DNA from: Melanocharis versteri | Taxonomy: Eukaryota; Chordata; Aves; Passeriformes; Melanocharitidae | Direction: 5' to 3' | Length of the DNA: 64,000 bases | Assembly (NCBI GenBank): GCA_013397845.1 | Contig: VZTG01009131.1 | Coordinates: forward strand, 315,297 to 379,296 | Part shown: piece by piece, positions 1-13,100 of the stretch | Layout: the number at the start of each line of letters is the position of its first letter | Position numbering within the stretch: the stretch's first letter is position 1 | Position numbers and translations under genes: made by a program | Notes under the pieces: model-generated | The model's database searches: none | Seen by the model: only the letters and a program-made list of their open reading frames with translations | What the model was told of the DNA's origin: nothing

Positions 1-186
1 CGAGATCGAGACGAGCATGAACCCTCGTCCTGCTGCATTTCAATCTCCCTTCGATGACTTGCACACGTCTTTCCTCCCTTTTGCTCCGTCTCCCAGCGTT
101 GTCCCAAGTTTCCTGATATTCTGTAACCTATTAAAGGAATTTCACAAGTAGCTCAGGCCACGGCACAGCGCAAGAGAGCGGTCTGC
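1..186. other. Left edge, no gene recognised
   Basis: This is ordinary mixed-composition sequence before the GC-rich island. No splice-flanked coding segment or RNA gene is visible. It is either upstream flank of CNN3 or, if CNN3 exon 1 lies further left, the start of its first intron. Confidence 0.4.
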
Positions 187-1460
187 ATGAGCGGCCGAGG
201 GTTTCCCCAGCATCCAGCCCTGCCCGCGGCCGCTCCCGCTCCGCCCGGGCTCCCCGAGTCCTCCTCTCCGGCGGCGGTCCCGCACCGCCCGGGAAGCGCC
301 CGCGGGCAAGCATCGCCCCGAACGCAGAGCCACCGCCGTCCTCCCGGTTTCCCTGTCCTCAGTGCCGTCATCCCGGTCCGGCGGGGGCTTCCCACCGCGT
401 GCGGCAGCTCGCTGAGGGGCGGGAGGCCCCCGTCAGCGGCCGGGCAGCGCCGGACCGCGGNGCGGGCGGGGCCGGACCGCCCCCGCCGGTCCCTCGCCGA
501 GACCCCCCTCCCCTTCCCCGGGGCCGCCCCGTGCCGTAGCGATCCGCGGCGGCGGCGCATTCCGCGGCGGCGGCCCTCGGATTCCTTCCCGCTGACGTCC
601 CCCCGCTCCGCTCCGCTCCGCTCCNCGGCCAGCCCGCCAGCGGGACACCGGCACCGAGAGCCCCGCGGCCAGCCCGCCAGCGGGACACCGGCACCGAGAG
701 CCCCGCGGCCAGCCCGCCAGCGGGACACCGGCACCGAGAGCCCCGCGGCCAGCCCGCCAGCGGGACACCGGCACCGAGAGCCCCGCGGCCAGCCCGCCAG
801 CGGGACACCGGCACCGAGAGCCCCGCGGCCAGCCCGCCAGCGGGACACCGGCACCGAGAGCCCCGCGGCCAGCCCGCCAGCGGGACACCGGCACCGAGAG
901 CCCCGCGGCCAGCCCGCCAGCGGGACACCGGCACCGAGAGCCCCGCGGCCAGCCCGCCAGCGGGACACCGGCACCGAGAGCCCCGCGGCCAGCCCGCCAG
1001 CGGGACACCGGCACCGAGAGCCCCGCGGCCAGCCCGCCAGCGGGACACCGGCACCGAGAGCCCCGCGGCCAGCCCGCCAGCGGGACACCGGCACCGAGAG
1101 CCCCGCGGCCAGCCCGCCAGCGGGACACCGGCACCGAGAGCCCCGCGGCCAGCCCGCCAGCGGGACACCGGCACCGAGAGCCCCGCGGCCAGCCCGCCAG
1201 CGGGACACCGGCACCGAGAGCCCCGCGGCCAGCCCGCCAGCGGGACACCGGCACCGAGAGCCCCGCGGCCAGCCCGCCAGCGGGACACCGGCACCGAGAG
1301 CCCCGCGGCCAGCCCGCCAGCGGGACACCGGCACCGAGAGCCCCGCGGCCCCGCCGCGCCGGCTCCTCTGGCTGAAAGCGGCAGAAAAGCCAGCGCTGAC
1401 GGCAGCCGGGCCCCGCGGCGGGCGCCGCTTGAGCGCGGCTTTGCTGAGGTTTTTCCCATA
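187..1460 (+). promoter_or_regulatory. CpG island, probable CNN3 promoter region
   Basis: The stretch is very GC-rich and dense in CpG, with abrupt drops to AT-rich sequence on both sides. It contains a CRE-like TGACGTCC near 593 and short CCGCT repeats just before 625. Vertebrate CpG islands usually mark promoters. This one lies about 18-19 kb upstream of CNN3 exon 2 on the same strand, which suits the long first intron known for CNN3. The first coding exon (about 19 residues starting MTHFNKGPSYG in mammals, from memory) is not visible here. Two single N positions, 461 and 625, interrupt the island, so assembly is imperfect. Assignment to CNN3 is an inference from position and strand. Confidence 0.6.
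626..1350. repeat. 40-bp minisatellite, ~18 perfect copies
   Basis: A 40-bp GC-rich unit beginning CGGCCAGCCCGCCAGCGGGA repeats head to tail about 18.1 times with no visible differences between copies. The array begins directly after an N at 625 and ends where the sequence changes to CCGCCGCGCC. Because 40 is not a multiple of three and the unit lacks stop codons, long open frames run through the array on both strands with a 40-residue super-repeat. These are artefacts of the repeat, not genes. Perfect identity implies recent expansion, homogenisation or an assembly estimate of copy number. Confidence 0.95.
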
Positions 1461-4400
1461 CTCTTAGAAACAAAAGGTGTCTCATGTTGTCCTGTTAGGC
1501 TGGCTGCTACCTTGCAGCGAACAATTACCTGCTAAGAGGAAAAACCTTTGCAATAAAAATTACACCGCTAAACAAGCGGGGATAAGTTGGTGCTCAGTGT
1601 GTTTATTCACAGGCTTAAAGTCTAAACGTGGTATTTAATAACCGGTTGTTTCACACGCATGTCTGGTTTCAGGCTTCAGCAGATCCCCAAATCCTGTTTT
1701 ACTTGTAGCTGGGTAGAAAGGAGAGCACGGAGAAAAGTAGTTACTTAAAACATTGTAATTTATGCTTTACAAAATAACATTTTGCTTTGGTTTTTTTCTT
1801 TATTGGCTTTCCCAGGATGGTTGTGGGTTCTGCTGCAAAGTTTGATGACATCATGTGACCAAATGTCTTCCAGAGCGGTTGCTTCCAGCATCTAGACTTA
1901 GTGATTTATCTACACCATTGCACATTGAAAAAAAACCCCAAAAAACAACCCAAACCTAAAAAAAGACTAAAACGTGTTATGTATTATTGCATGTGAATTA
2001 AGAAGAAAGTAGATGCTCTTCTACTTTAAAAATTATTGACAAAACGATGTAGGTTTAACAGTGATCCCTTAATGGGGACAAGATGGGAAGAAGTTCTTTG
2101 TTCTTTCTTTCAGTTTCTTATTGCCATCAGCTTCCTTAAGGCCTCCCGAGGAACTGTTCCAAGCCCGTGCATTAGAGAGTTTGAAACTGGTGCATGTCAC
2201 ACCTTTATGGAAAGGGCCTTCTACTTCATCTTGCTGAGTTTTGTTTCTCTCACCTTCTCTGCCTTCAATGCAAATGTTGCAGAGGGGTGGATGTTTTGGG
2301 GCAGCTCCAGTTTACTTGTTTGCAGGTTTCTGCTGCACTCTTTGGAAATGTCAGTGCAGCAGTGCCATAGAAAGCAATTCAAGTGCACCAAAGACGAATT
2401 AACTCATCTCCTTTCAAAAAACCTAAGTAAACAAAAAAACTCCAGTGAACAACAAAAACTCCAGAAGAGATGCAGCTTTGAGCTTTCAGAATGCTGTTCT
2501 CGCTGTAAGAGATCAAATTGTGAAGCAGTTGTGTTATATACCAATATATGGTGTCCCTCCAGTCTAGTATCTTGATGGGTTTGTGGGTTAGGTCTTTGTC
2601 TGTTCATCTGTATAATTCTAGAGGATCAGCAGATAATGTCTCTGTAAAGATCAGAAATTCCTTTTCCCAGATTTTTCTGTCTCATGAAGATTTGGAGAAT
2701 GAGTTTCCAACTCTTGGAGGATCAGTTTTTGCTACTGATTATAATCACGCTTTCTAAAATACTGGTCTAATACACTGTGTTATGGGTTTTTTAATGAGGT
2801 GTTGGGATAATGTTTGTAAGTAGCTGTAGTACCTCCCTGCTTGAATGATAGTGTTAGATACCCTTGTTTGAAATTTTCAGTGCTGATCCCCAAGCAATGT
2901 TTTTCTGCAGTAAACAAACAGCTTCACAGCTATGCTGCCTGAGGGTCCAGCTGTGCTGGATAAAAAAATCCCTTGGTTTTGGTTTTTATTCTTTATTTTC
3001 TCATTTGACATTGTATTGGTGTTCAGAGAGACCTTTTGTTTGCTGTGGTATTTGAATAGATGAATATAACATGTCCTGATGCTTTTTAAGGATTTTATTT
3101 AATTGAGGTTCAGGGTTCAATCTCTAAGCTTAAAATCTATGTCTAGTTTGGTGTTTAGGGCTTTTTTCCTTTTTTTTTTTTTTTTCATTTTTGTCCTTTT
3201 GAGACTCCACCCTTCTCTTCTTTTGCTCCTTACATTAGTTCACACCAGTATGGCGCCTGGTCTCTGTTAGGGATCTCTTTTCCTCATTCCTGCGAAGAAA
3301 GCATGGAGTTCGTGTACTGGTTTCCAGCTGTAAGGAAACTTGCCTGCATGAGAAATGTGTAGGTAGTCAAACTAGTGTAATCCCTTTGAAGCTGATTCCC
3401 TGTTTACTTGAGATCACAGAAGATAATTGATCCAAAACAAATATTCAGTGAGGAGCCCTTTAAACTCATTGAAATGGATGGTTTCTTCTGCAGGCAAGAA
3501 ATAACTTTCTCCTTGAGCAATGGGGCAGTTTCTGCAGTACGTGAGGTTGACATAGCATGAGATGATGATGCAATTAGATAAAGCTGCAAACTCGTTTTTA
3601 TATTTGTCTCTGATTTATGCTCCATTGTCTCTCTACAGAAGTTGTGGAGCAAACAGGAACATTGGGGCAGCAGGAGGAGAGGTTCCAGTTCATTCAGCTG
3701 CTTCCTAGTGCTCCACCCTTCCCATGGAAATGCTATTTGTATTGGGCAGGCATTTATCTTCTCCCTCCTCTTATGTTTGATACAGTGCCAGTTTCATCTT
3801 CATAAGAAAGTCAGGGTGGGCATGAGTATGGTTTGTATGGGGAGATAAATTTTGCATAGCTTTTGGCTATTGCATGTCCCTGACTTTCCCTCTGAGCCAT
3901 CCCTGCATCAGGAAGGTGTCACTGGTCAGTACCATTTTCCAAACTTTTTAAAGACAGCAGAGTAACTGAGGTGAGTTATCCTGGCCCTGCAGCTGCCACC
4001 CTGAAAGGTCAAGCACTAGTGAAATAGAAGAGCAAGGGAAACAAACTTTTTAAAGTGGAGGTTGTTAGACAAATGAAGCCTGTAAACAAAATATCTCCCT
4101 ATTTTGCAAGTGTGCAGGAGGGCAGTAGTGTTTCCTGCTCTCTTTCCTGAGGGCAAATACAGATTAATGAAAAAGAATTGAAGTCTGTGGTGAATAATGC
4201 AAACCAGTCCTAGGTATGATGATTGTGTTCCTCTTGAAACTGCTGAGGAGAAAATTCTTGTCCTCTATTTTACCTGCTACAGGCCAAATAAACAGATTTA
4301 ATTGCTTAGTCCAGAAATTACTTTTTTTTTTTAGCAAATATTTTTATCTGAGAACCAGATTAAAATCATTAACTTTCAGATTTTTTAATTAGTGATTTAA

Positions 4401-7400
4401 TAGTGAGATAAGTTTTGGCTGTCTGTGGTTGAATTGTTAGGCCCTCTCCTTCTTCTTTCTCACCCCTCCTTTCAAAACAGAAGTAATACCCTTTTCCATT
4501 CTTAAAATGTAGCTCTTCCTACTCTGTATCTGCTTTACTCTTCCATACTTCCTCTTGACTATTTTCCTTTAACAGACTTTTAGGTTTGCTCACCAAATTT
4601 TATGAACCCTTGCTAAGAATGTTTGCTGCTGATAAAAGTGCATTTCTATTAATGTTGTCTGAAATTATGTAATAAAAAGTGAGACTGTACTGGATAAAGG
4701 CAGTGAAAACTTAGGCTTTGAGAGCAGAGGAGAATATCTTCTGTCATCATAAGTGACAGTATAAGATCTCTACATTCCTATTCTCTCGTATGTAGACATC
4801 TATGTAACTTTTAAAGAAGTAATATATTTCATTTACAAGTTTTGAATTAAATTCAGATGTTTAGTTTAAAATAAAACCAGCCTGCTTGACCATTTGCATT
4901 ACACAATTCTTCATTTTTTTGCATGGGGAATAAATAAAAAAATCTAATATTTTGGTGCTCTTAGAAATATTGGAATAGAAATACATACTGAAAAGGGAAT
5001 TTCAGGGGAAATGGCAGAAGAATTTGTAGGAGCGAGCATTAAACTTCAGTTTGCTCCAGTTAATTCATGGTTTCTGATAGTAGATCATGGCTCTTGAAGT
5101 TAACATTTCCTAGCTAAATTATCAGTTTCACTGTGGAATGCACTAAAACTTTTCTCTTTGTGTCCAATTTTTGTATTTTTTTCAAAGAATTGTGAATTTC
5201 TCCCAGCTGGATTGAGGCATTGGTAACAGATCTGCAGTTCAAGTGAACTTCATAACTTTGTACTTAATGGTACAGTTTTGATAATTGAGTCAACAGCAAA
5301 ACTGTCCATGAAACATAAATATGAAAGTGGAATAATTCCATAGCTAAATTTACAATCAGCCAGTGTTTGGCACAGTAACTACATTATCACTAAAAACACA
5401 TTAGCGATATAAAAAATGAAACCATCTATTTTGTCAGTTAGTCTTAAGATGCATTTTTTTAATGTATCAGCAACCAATTTATGAGAATTCTCCGATTTGT
5501 TTACAATTTCTCTGCTGGTTACTTGTTTTTGACGCTTAGTTTTACTTTGACTGACAGAATTGAACTTCAGTTACTTGTGTTCAACAGCACTTACTTGAAC
5601 ACGGCCCTGCTGCCCTCCACTTCCAAATCATGCCATGTGCCTTTTCTGGGCAGATGCCTCCTGCACTTCTGAGAATGTGTTTGCCACCTCAGTTGCTGAA
5701 ACATGAGTTTAGCCTGTTGCTGGAAATTTTGTAGAGGAATTTTTTTTTTTGAGAAACCCAGTGAATCACTGATTTTATTAAGCTGCAGTAACCTATTAAT
5801 TTGTATTCTCCTAGTGTTAGATGCCGTGTGTGAGGAGTTCTCATACTGACTGAGAATTGGTATTAATGCAGATTAATTGGATTGTTTTGTTGTTGTTAAA
5901 AACGGAGGATAATCTAGCAGTGGAGAATCTTAACTACAGTGTTTCCACTCATCTTCATCCTTTACTGTCTATCTCAGCATCTACTCTACCTTGACGTGTG
6001 CAATCCATTTTCCACTTTCACTGTTACAGTCTCAGGGCAGGCCTGTTCTCAAGTATAGGTTTCCAATTCTGTGGCTACTTCAATAGAAATATTAATACTA
6101 CAGCAGAAATAAGTAGCCCTACTAAGAGGTACAGACTGATGGTGATGGAACCTACATAGCGTTGGGTTGACAGTTCATAGTGAGGATACATCTCTTTTTA
6201 CAGTGAGCAGAGCAAGTGATTTGCCATGGAAACACTTCTCTTGCCAGCAGCTTGGATGTTAGCACCCATGCCAGTTCTGCACACTTGCCCAAGCCCACAA
6301 ACAACGAGACTCACCTTCAGGAGCCCTTGCACAACCCCACCTGGTAGATATGCCCTGTACCCAGTGTCACAGCTCAGGAGCCCCGGGGTAGATTAAACAG
6401 ATGAGTGAAAGTGGCTGCTCAAGGGACATGTGGCAGTTGTTGCTGTAAACCACTGACACAGGAGTTAGCTTCCTTTGCCCAATGGTTTAAATCCCCAGTA
6501 AATTCTGACACTATTTTGCCAAGTTGACAGTTGTCTTTTGGAGTCCTCAGAGCTGAGGCGTGGAGCAGCACAGCCACGCTTGAACTGTGGGGCAGGTGTC
6601 ACTGCCCGTGTTAAGCCCCGAGTGAGGGGTGTCATTTCCAGTTCTGCCTCTCATCTTACACCGTTTTTCCTAGGAGGAAGGGGATGAATGGCATGGCATA
6701 GCCAGGATTAGCTGCTGCTGCCTCATGAACATCAAGGCAGAGGTGGAGCCCCACACGGGTCTGATCCTGTGTGAGGACAGCACAGGCAGAACTGCCAGTG
6801 CTGCACCAGCACGGGGCACAAGTAAATGAACAGTGGGGATGTTTGCTGAAACTTTTGTTTCGTTTAGCCTTAGTAGGCACACTGTGCCTGCATTTCAAAT
6901 TTAAAGCATTTTCTGTGCCTGTATAAAATGTATTACAGTGACCTTGTTTATGGTGGATTAATTAACTTTTAGTAAATCTTACACTGGTGATGGAAAATCT
7001 TAAAACTTGCTAAAGTTAATTTTTAAGGATATGAGATAAGTGTTTTGCATCCTTTGAATGCAAGCTCACAGTGTACCTCCTATGACTAGAACACTTCTGA
7101 AGAAAGCAAATAGAGCTTGACAGTCATGACAATTAAATGGGATTAGCAGGCTCAGAAAATAAAAACTATGATTTGCATTACAGTAGTGCTTGCTTGTTTA
7201 AAATTTACAAATGAATGTGCTCTTTGTGTGGTTTCAGAGTTAGACTTAGTTTAAAATTTAGAGAAAAATACTTATTATAATCCTGTTGCTGAGTCAATAC
7301 CCATAAAAGATAGATGGATGGATGCACACGCACATTCTTGTGGGGCAGCAGCACATCACTGATTTTTGTCTCACCTTGTCTTTTTTTGACAGAACGTTAA

Positions 7401-9773
7401 TTTGGATGCCTTTTCTTGCCTGCAAATAGTTTATAATTTGCCTCAGAGAATAAAGGATAGAAACTTCTTTGTACTCAGAATTGTTAGCTTCTGTAGCTGC
7501 ATAACACGGTATACACTGGGCATCTGACACGTCCTTTTAAGGCAAACTTTGTAGAGATTCCCATCCTCTATGGAACTGTACAGGAAAGGCCTTCACTAAA
7601 AATGGGCTCAAGGCCAGGACACGTAGGGCAATTTGAAACAGATTTTTTCTAAGTGAGATCATGTGAAAATCCTTCTTTTTTTCTTTAAGAGGGACTGTTT
7701 TGCTTAAAAATGCTTATCTGGTATAAGTATCTGGTTCTAAATAACTGTTAACTTGTATAGCTATGTTCAGCAGCAAATACTCTCTTTTGAGTAAATACAT
7801 TTGGTTCTGTAGTAATGTCTCATAGTAACTTGCGTCGTTGTTTCTATTTAGTGGGGTTGAATTACAGTGTTTTTCTCAAAAACTGTTTTGACTTTCTTCA
7901 GGTGGGTGATTCTATATTTGGGACTCTTTTTTTTTTTTAAGCTGCAATAACCCTTCCCTCTTCCCACCCACACTCGCACTTCCTCCCCTTTTCTTCTTCC
8001 CCCTCCTCCTCAAACCAGTGCAGATTTTAGTAGACATTTAGAGGGGAAACATAATTAAACTTCTTGTTGCTTGTACAAAACTCTCTCTTACCCGAATTGG
8101 ACGCCATTCTGGCTGTATAATTGGCAAAGGCTGGCAGGCGTCGGTGCCCCTGGAGGAGCTGGCAGTAAGGGAAGGCCACTGCAGCGAGGATGAAGTGCTG
8201 CTGTCACAGCCACGGTCTAGTGCCCTGCTTGGACTGTCCCCAGTGCCTTGCCTGGTCCCAGCAGCTGGGCCAAGCCTTGGGAGCCTGAGCTTGCCCCGGT
8301 CACTGATACTCGCTCGCTCATGGAAACCACACTTTAACCATTCAGTGCCTTTGCTGCTTCCCTTCCGAGACTCAACCCTGTCTTCTGGGGTCAACACAGG
8401 ATTTTTCTTGAGGGCGTTATTTAGGCAGACCTTTATACAGAGTAATCCTTGAGAGGTACAGTGAAGTGAAACAGTACGTGGCTTGTGCATACCTACAGGA
8501 CCTGAACACCAAGTATTTTCCTAAATATTTCTGCACTTTCTTGCTGTTCTGAAATGCTTGCATGAAGTTGGAATCTGATCTACTAAAAATCCTAGCTGGC
8601 TGAATTGTAGATGGATTCTAAACAAATCTTCTTGCCCTGCTTTGCATGTTTGTACCATGTCTCTTCCCAGGATAAAACTGGATGTTACTATTGCAAAAAC
8701 CTTACTTTGCTTTCCTGCTAAGAAAGCTCTCCTGTTATATTGCTTTCCTGCTGATATTTCCACCGCTACAGCCTCTTATTTATAGACAGCATTATCTTAG
8801 TATCCCTGGTTTTGCTTTAATAAGAATAATTTAATTAAAAAGTATTTTTCTGTTGTCCCTAATCGGTTGACTAAATACTAGAAGCTTTCACAGAAGAAGG
8901 TAAGGCATAAAATACACATGCATTTGGGAGGGGATTTGTTTATAGTTAAACGTTCATGGTGAGAAGCAGCTCCTGCCTTGCTGCTGACATGGACCCCACC
9001 AGAGTATTTCCCTTCTGTGTTGAGCATGGGCAGAACACAGAGCTCAGGCCAGTACACACCAGGCAGGAGGATGTGTTGGAGCAGGACCTGCACTGCAGCT
9101 CCTGTTGAGATTCCCACTGCGTGAGCAGCCTGAGCTGCCACTGCTTTGGTTCACTTCATAACACTGCGGGGGATCAATTAGAAGTTCCATTATATATCAT
9201 AATTGGAAGTCAATACAGTGTGAAGTCAATGAAGCATGTGTAGTTGAGGCACGTATCTGGTGTGCTAAGACTAAATACTCTTTGCTTAATTTTGCAAGAA
9301 GCTGTTCCCTTACCTTGCTGACATTTTTGTATTAATCATGCCCTATGCAAGTAAAAAACAAAAGTAACTTTTGAAGAAAATAAAGACTAATGCCTTTTTA
9401 CTATGATCTGTCTTGATAGCAGCCTTTATCATTAATAAATGATGGCATGAAAATGTCTTTGATACGGAAAGCTACGTCTATTTGAAAGAATCTAGCTGGT
9501 TTTAATAAAAAACTAAAGGTGTAAGATTAAATATCAGAGATAAACTGGTCTTTGAATGGATGGAACAGAATTGGAACAAAACATTACTAACAAAGTTAGA
9601 GTTCAGTCAGTGCACCTGAGCATTTTGTTCTACAGAACAATTATGGAACTGATGCCAAGATGATTTTTGCTTTTTCTTTTATATACCTTTTACACAGTTC
9701 TATGCATCCACAAGTATTAGCATGCATACTTGTAATTCTTTAAGTCTGATAACTTAGAGTAGTTCTAGTGTTC
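1461..9773 (+). other. Probable CNN3 intron 1, left part
   Basis: About 8.3 kb of AT-rich sequence without recognisable exons. It holds homopolymer runs (for example T-rich at ~3163-3190) and a small GATA/GATG repeat near 7310-7325. The longest open frame is 179 codons at 2036-2575 (+), which I cannot relate to any family. A GC-richer patch at ~8100-8460 is open on both strands but shows no recognisable domain. Confidence 0.5.
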
Positions 9774-10157
9774 TGTAGGGCCAGGAGACCAAACACCCCA
9801 GCAACTACATAGTCAGGAGACTAAACATTCTACTATTTTGGAGAACCAAGGACCCCTTCTAGAACATATTCTGTAAGCTAGAGATTAGCCCACCCAGGTA
9901 GGGGGGGAGGATTCCACAGACGGGGAAAAATATGGCACCATCCACCCAAGCCCCCTTATTGGGTCCCCTTGTTAGATATGTTAATGTGTAAGGTCTATAA
10001 ATTGTATACATGATTTACGGTGAGGGGGCATTGCGACGCGTTCCACCTTGGTGAAGTGATGCATCGATGGGATCCTATTAAAGATACCAAGGTAAACAAC
10101 CCCCTAACCCCTTAACTGTGTCTGGCTTTCATTTCCTAAGACCAGGAAAAGGCATCA
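9774..10157 (+). mobile_element. Probable solo LTR of an endogenous retrovirus
   Basis: A ~384-bp segment starts TGTAGGG and ends GGCATCA, matching the TG...CA ends of retroviral LTRs. In the expected order it has a TATA box (TATAAAT, 9996-10002) and then a polyadenylation signal ATTAAA (10077-10082) about 80 bp further on, followed by a U5-like tail. It also contains a short internal duplication (CCAGGAGACCAAAC near 9782 and TCAGGAGACTAAAC near 9814). No gag, pol or env sequence is next to it, so it would be a solo LTR. No clear target-site duplication was found at these boundaries, so the ends may be off by some bases. It lies in the same orientation as CNN3, inside its probable first intron. 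Confidence 0.6.
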
Positions 10158-13100
10158 GAACCTTAAATAATTAAGGATTGAGATGTCTCACAGTCATTTT
10201 CAGCACAGATTTGCCCACACATTCTGCTGGGTGGGTATTTCAAACCTACTCTCAATTCAGGAGTGCAGCATAATGACACCACAACTTGCCTTGTGGCATC
10301 CTGAGTTTTGGATGCAGTGTGTATGTGCATCTCCTACCCACCCCCAGCAGTGCCAGCTGTTCTTTCTGCTTGTGTCGAATTGCTGAAAAATAGTGCTTTG
10401 AAAGTTTCTACAGGGTGTTGAATCAGGACCTGTTACTTTGGAATTTGACTGTCTTTTGTACTTTCACACTTGTACTTTCTTCTTTACTCATAAATTCCAG
10501 TGTAGCAGGCTTATGGCTTGATTTGTATGTTACTAAAACTATATTTTCATTAAATAAAAAATTGATCTAGAAGTTTATGTAATCATAAATTTTGTCACTT
10601 TGTCTTACTTTCCTTAGACTTTCTTCTTAAATATGTATATTATTAGAAAATTAAATAAACATTTTTAATGTGTTTACAGTCGCCAACCTTTTTAAAAAAA
10701 ATACCATTATAACACTTTTAATGTGGTTAAAGCACAACTTGTCTGGGTGGCCAAATCCAAAATATTTTTGAATGTTTCCTGGATTATAATCAACTTGATG
10801 TATCACCTACTGAACTTTGATTGGTCAGAGATATACCCGGGAGGTGGTGAGGTTGAGGACCAGGAACAGCAGATTATTGTTGTCTTTCATTCTTTGTGCC
10901 AAGTTCATTCTTGCAATATTTTTGCTGGCAGTAAAGCAAAACAAGAGTATGAAGCTGTTGATAGACAAGGTTTTCTAAAGCGTAGGGTGTGAAATCTGCA
11001 CTTCTTGTGCTTCTGCTAAGCAAACTAGCAATGGGGAAAATTACCTCAACCAGAAAAACATGCTATGCATGAATTGAAAGATTTTGATCTACTACCTTTA
11101 TGATGAAAGATAGATCGAGGCAGCTCTTACTAGCTAGAAGCAGCTAAGGAAGTTCTCAAGAAATCATGTCTTTCACCGAAATTACAAAAAAAAAAAACCA
11201 AACCCAGATTGAATCATTATGTGCAAGGATGAAATGGTGGTAAGAATGAGAGGAATCTGTGTTTTCTTTATGAATACCTATCACAGGCACCTCCGTGAGC
11301 CAGTTCAGCTAATTTGACTTCATGCAGTTAAATCAGTGCAGGCTGACGTGCAACCAGGCAGAATCAGTGCAGCCGGTGGGAAACACTGAGCTCTATTAAC
11401 TGGGAAATGCCTGTTACCCCAGGACCTGCCATGTCATCTGTTCATTTCCCAGCCAAGCCTATGCCTGGCATCACAGCTGGCAGCAAGGAATCACGTACCT
11501 GACCTTACTGGGTGGGGGCAAACTAGAGCGGTAAGAGCAGAGTCTTGAGGTTTAACTTTGGAAAAAGTGCTGAGAAAATGCAGCATGGACTGTGCCTTTG
11601 CTGGAGAGGCAGAAGGAATGTGCATTTTGAGTACCTTTTACAGCAACACTTGCAGTGACAGACTTCAGCTTTCTTTAGCCGGCTTTTCTGAGAGGTATGT
11701 TTGAGTTACCAGTTACCTGCTTGCTGCTGTAGAACATAATTAGTCTGGTTTGGGTAAGTGAAGAGGGTTTGAAGAGAAGAAAAAAGGTGTGGAGAGAGAA
11801 TGAAATAATCAGACTCTGGAGTCCTATTTGGAGGGTAAATTTGAAAGACTTGTCAACACAGCTGGGCCCTGGGGAAGGGCTACTGAGTCACAATACAGTT
11901 TGCTTATAAAATTACATCTTTAAAAGCCATTCTATTGGGAAGAAAAGTGAATAAACTTAAAAGAATATATAATTTCCTGAGTTTCTCTAGTAGCGATAGA
12001 TTAGAAAAGTATTCTGAGAAAGACTGAGTGACCATTGATGTTACTGTTTCTGTTTGCAGGCTCCTAGGCTTTGAGAACTACTGTTCCACCAGAGTTATAG
12101 TAACAGTTGTCTCAGGAGATGCTTCCTGGGTTACTACTGGAAAAACTAAATTGTTTTCAGATGCTTTGGAATTTTCTTCTGTTTATGCACCAGATTGTTC
12201 TGTATGATTTTTTTTCCTTTCCCCCACAAAAGAAGATTAACTAGGCATCACTGAGGTCTGTCAGGTTACCAGGATTTTCCGTGCAGCACTCAGTGTGTTG
12301 TTTCAGGAGACATTACTGCTTGTGATGTCAGCGCCTGCCCAGATTTGCTGTGTCCTATCGGTCATACTGGGGCTGAGTTTCAAAGCAAGGAAAATTCAGT
12401 TCCCATTAGGGACAAACAGGCTTTTGTCCATTGGGCTGGATCAGCTGTGTCTTAGCTGAGAACAGATTTCATATCCCAGTGGTTTTTTGAAACAAAAACC
12501 AGCAGTGATTTAAAATAATAGGTAGTGGATACTACTGGAACCATGTTCTGTGAAGAAATATAAATAGTTCAGCAATATAAAGACTAAATAAACAGAGCAA
12601 AGGAACTCGATACCAAGAAGTATAATGTACAGTGGCATGACCAGAAGGTGCTACAGTTGACAGTGGAAGCTGATGGCTAAGGAGAATTGGAGTTACAAGC
12701 CAGAAAATTGTGACTATGACAAAATGTGATAAGAGCAAAAAGTGCAAGAAGAACTGAGAACATGTTTGAATAAGTGAGGGTGTTGCAGTAGCTGCCGAGA
12801 ACGAGAGGGAAGCAGCATTCAATCCAAGGGCAGGCATGTTTCCGAGTTGTTGGTGCACTCTGGGGGAAGAGATGGTACCACTGGCTTCTTGAATAGCTTG
12901 CAAAATGTCATAAAGTCCTACTGGAAGCCAGTGAGGAGAACACTCAGTTCTTCCAGCCAGCTGATCTGTCCACAAGCACCATGCATGACTACAGGTATCT
13001 GTACTTGTAAGATGACTTGGAAACTTTGAGGCATGGTTTGTTCTCACTTCACAGAGTTTAAACTGGTGCCTACAGGAAGAGTGCCAGGAATTTTGGATTA

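Noticed and set aside
626..1350. Regular repeats resembling a CRISPR array
   Set aside because: The units abut with no unique spacers and the genome is vertebrate; it is a minisatellite.
153..1485. Long open frames of 350-426 codons on both strands
   Set aside because: They are produced by the stop-free 40-bp array, run on both strands in several frames, and cross N positions.
8038..8490. Overlapping open frames on both strands in a GC-richer patch
   Set aside because: Overlap on both strands and lack of any domain point to composition rather than coding.
12532..13047. 171-codon open frame on the - strand with a hydrophobic middle
   Set aside because: There is no recognisable family, no splice signals and no neighbouring exons; likely chance within the intron.
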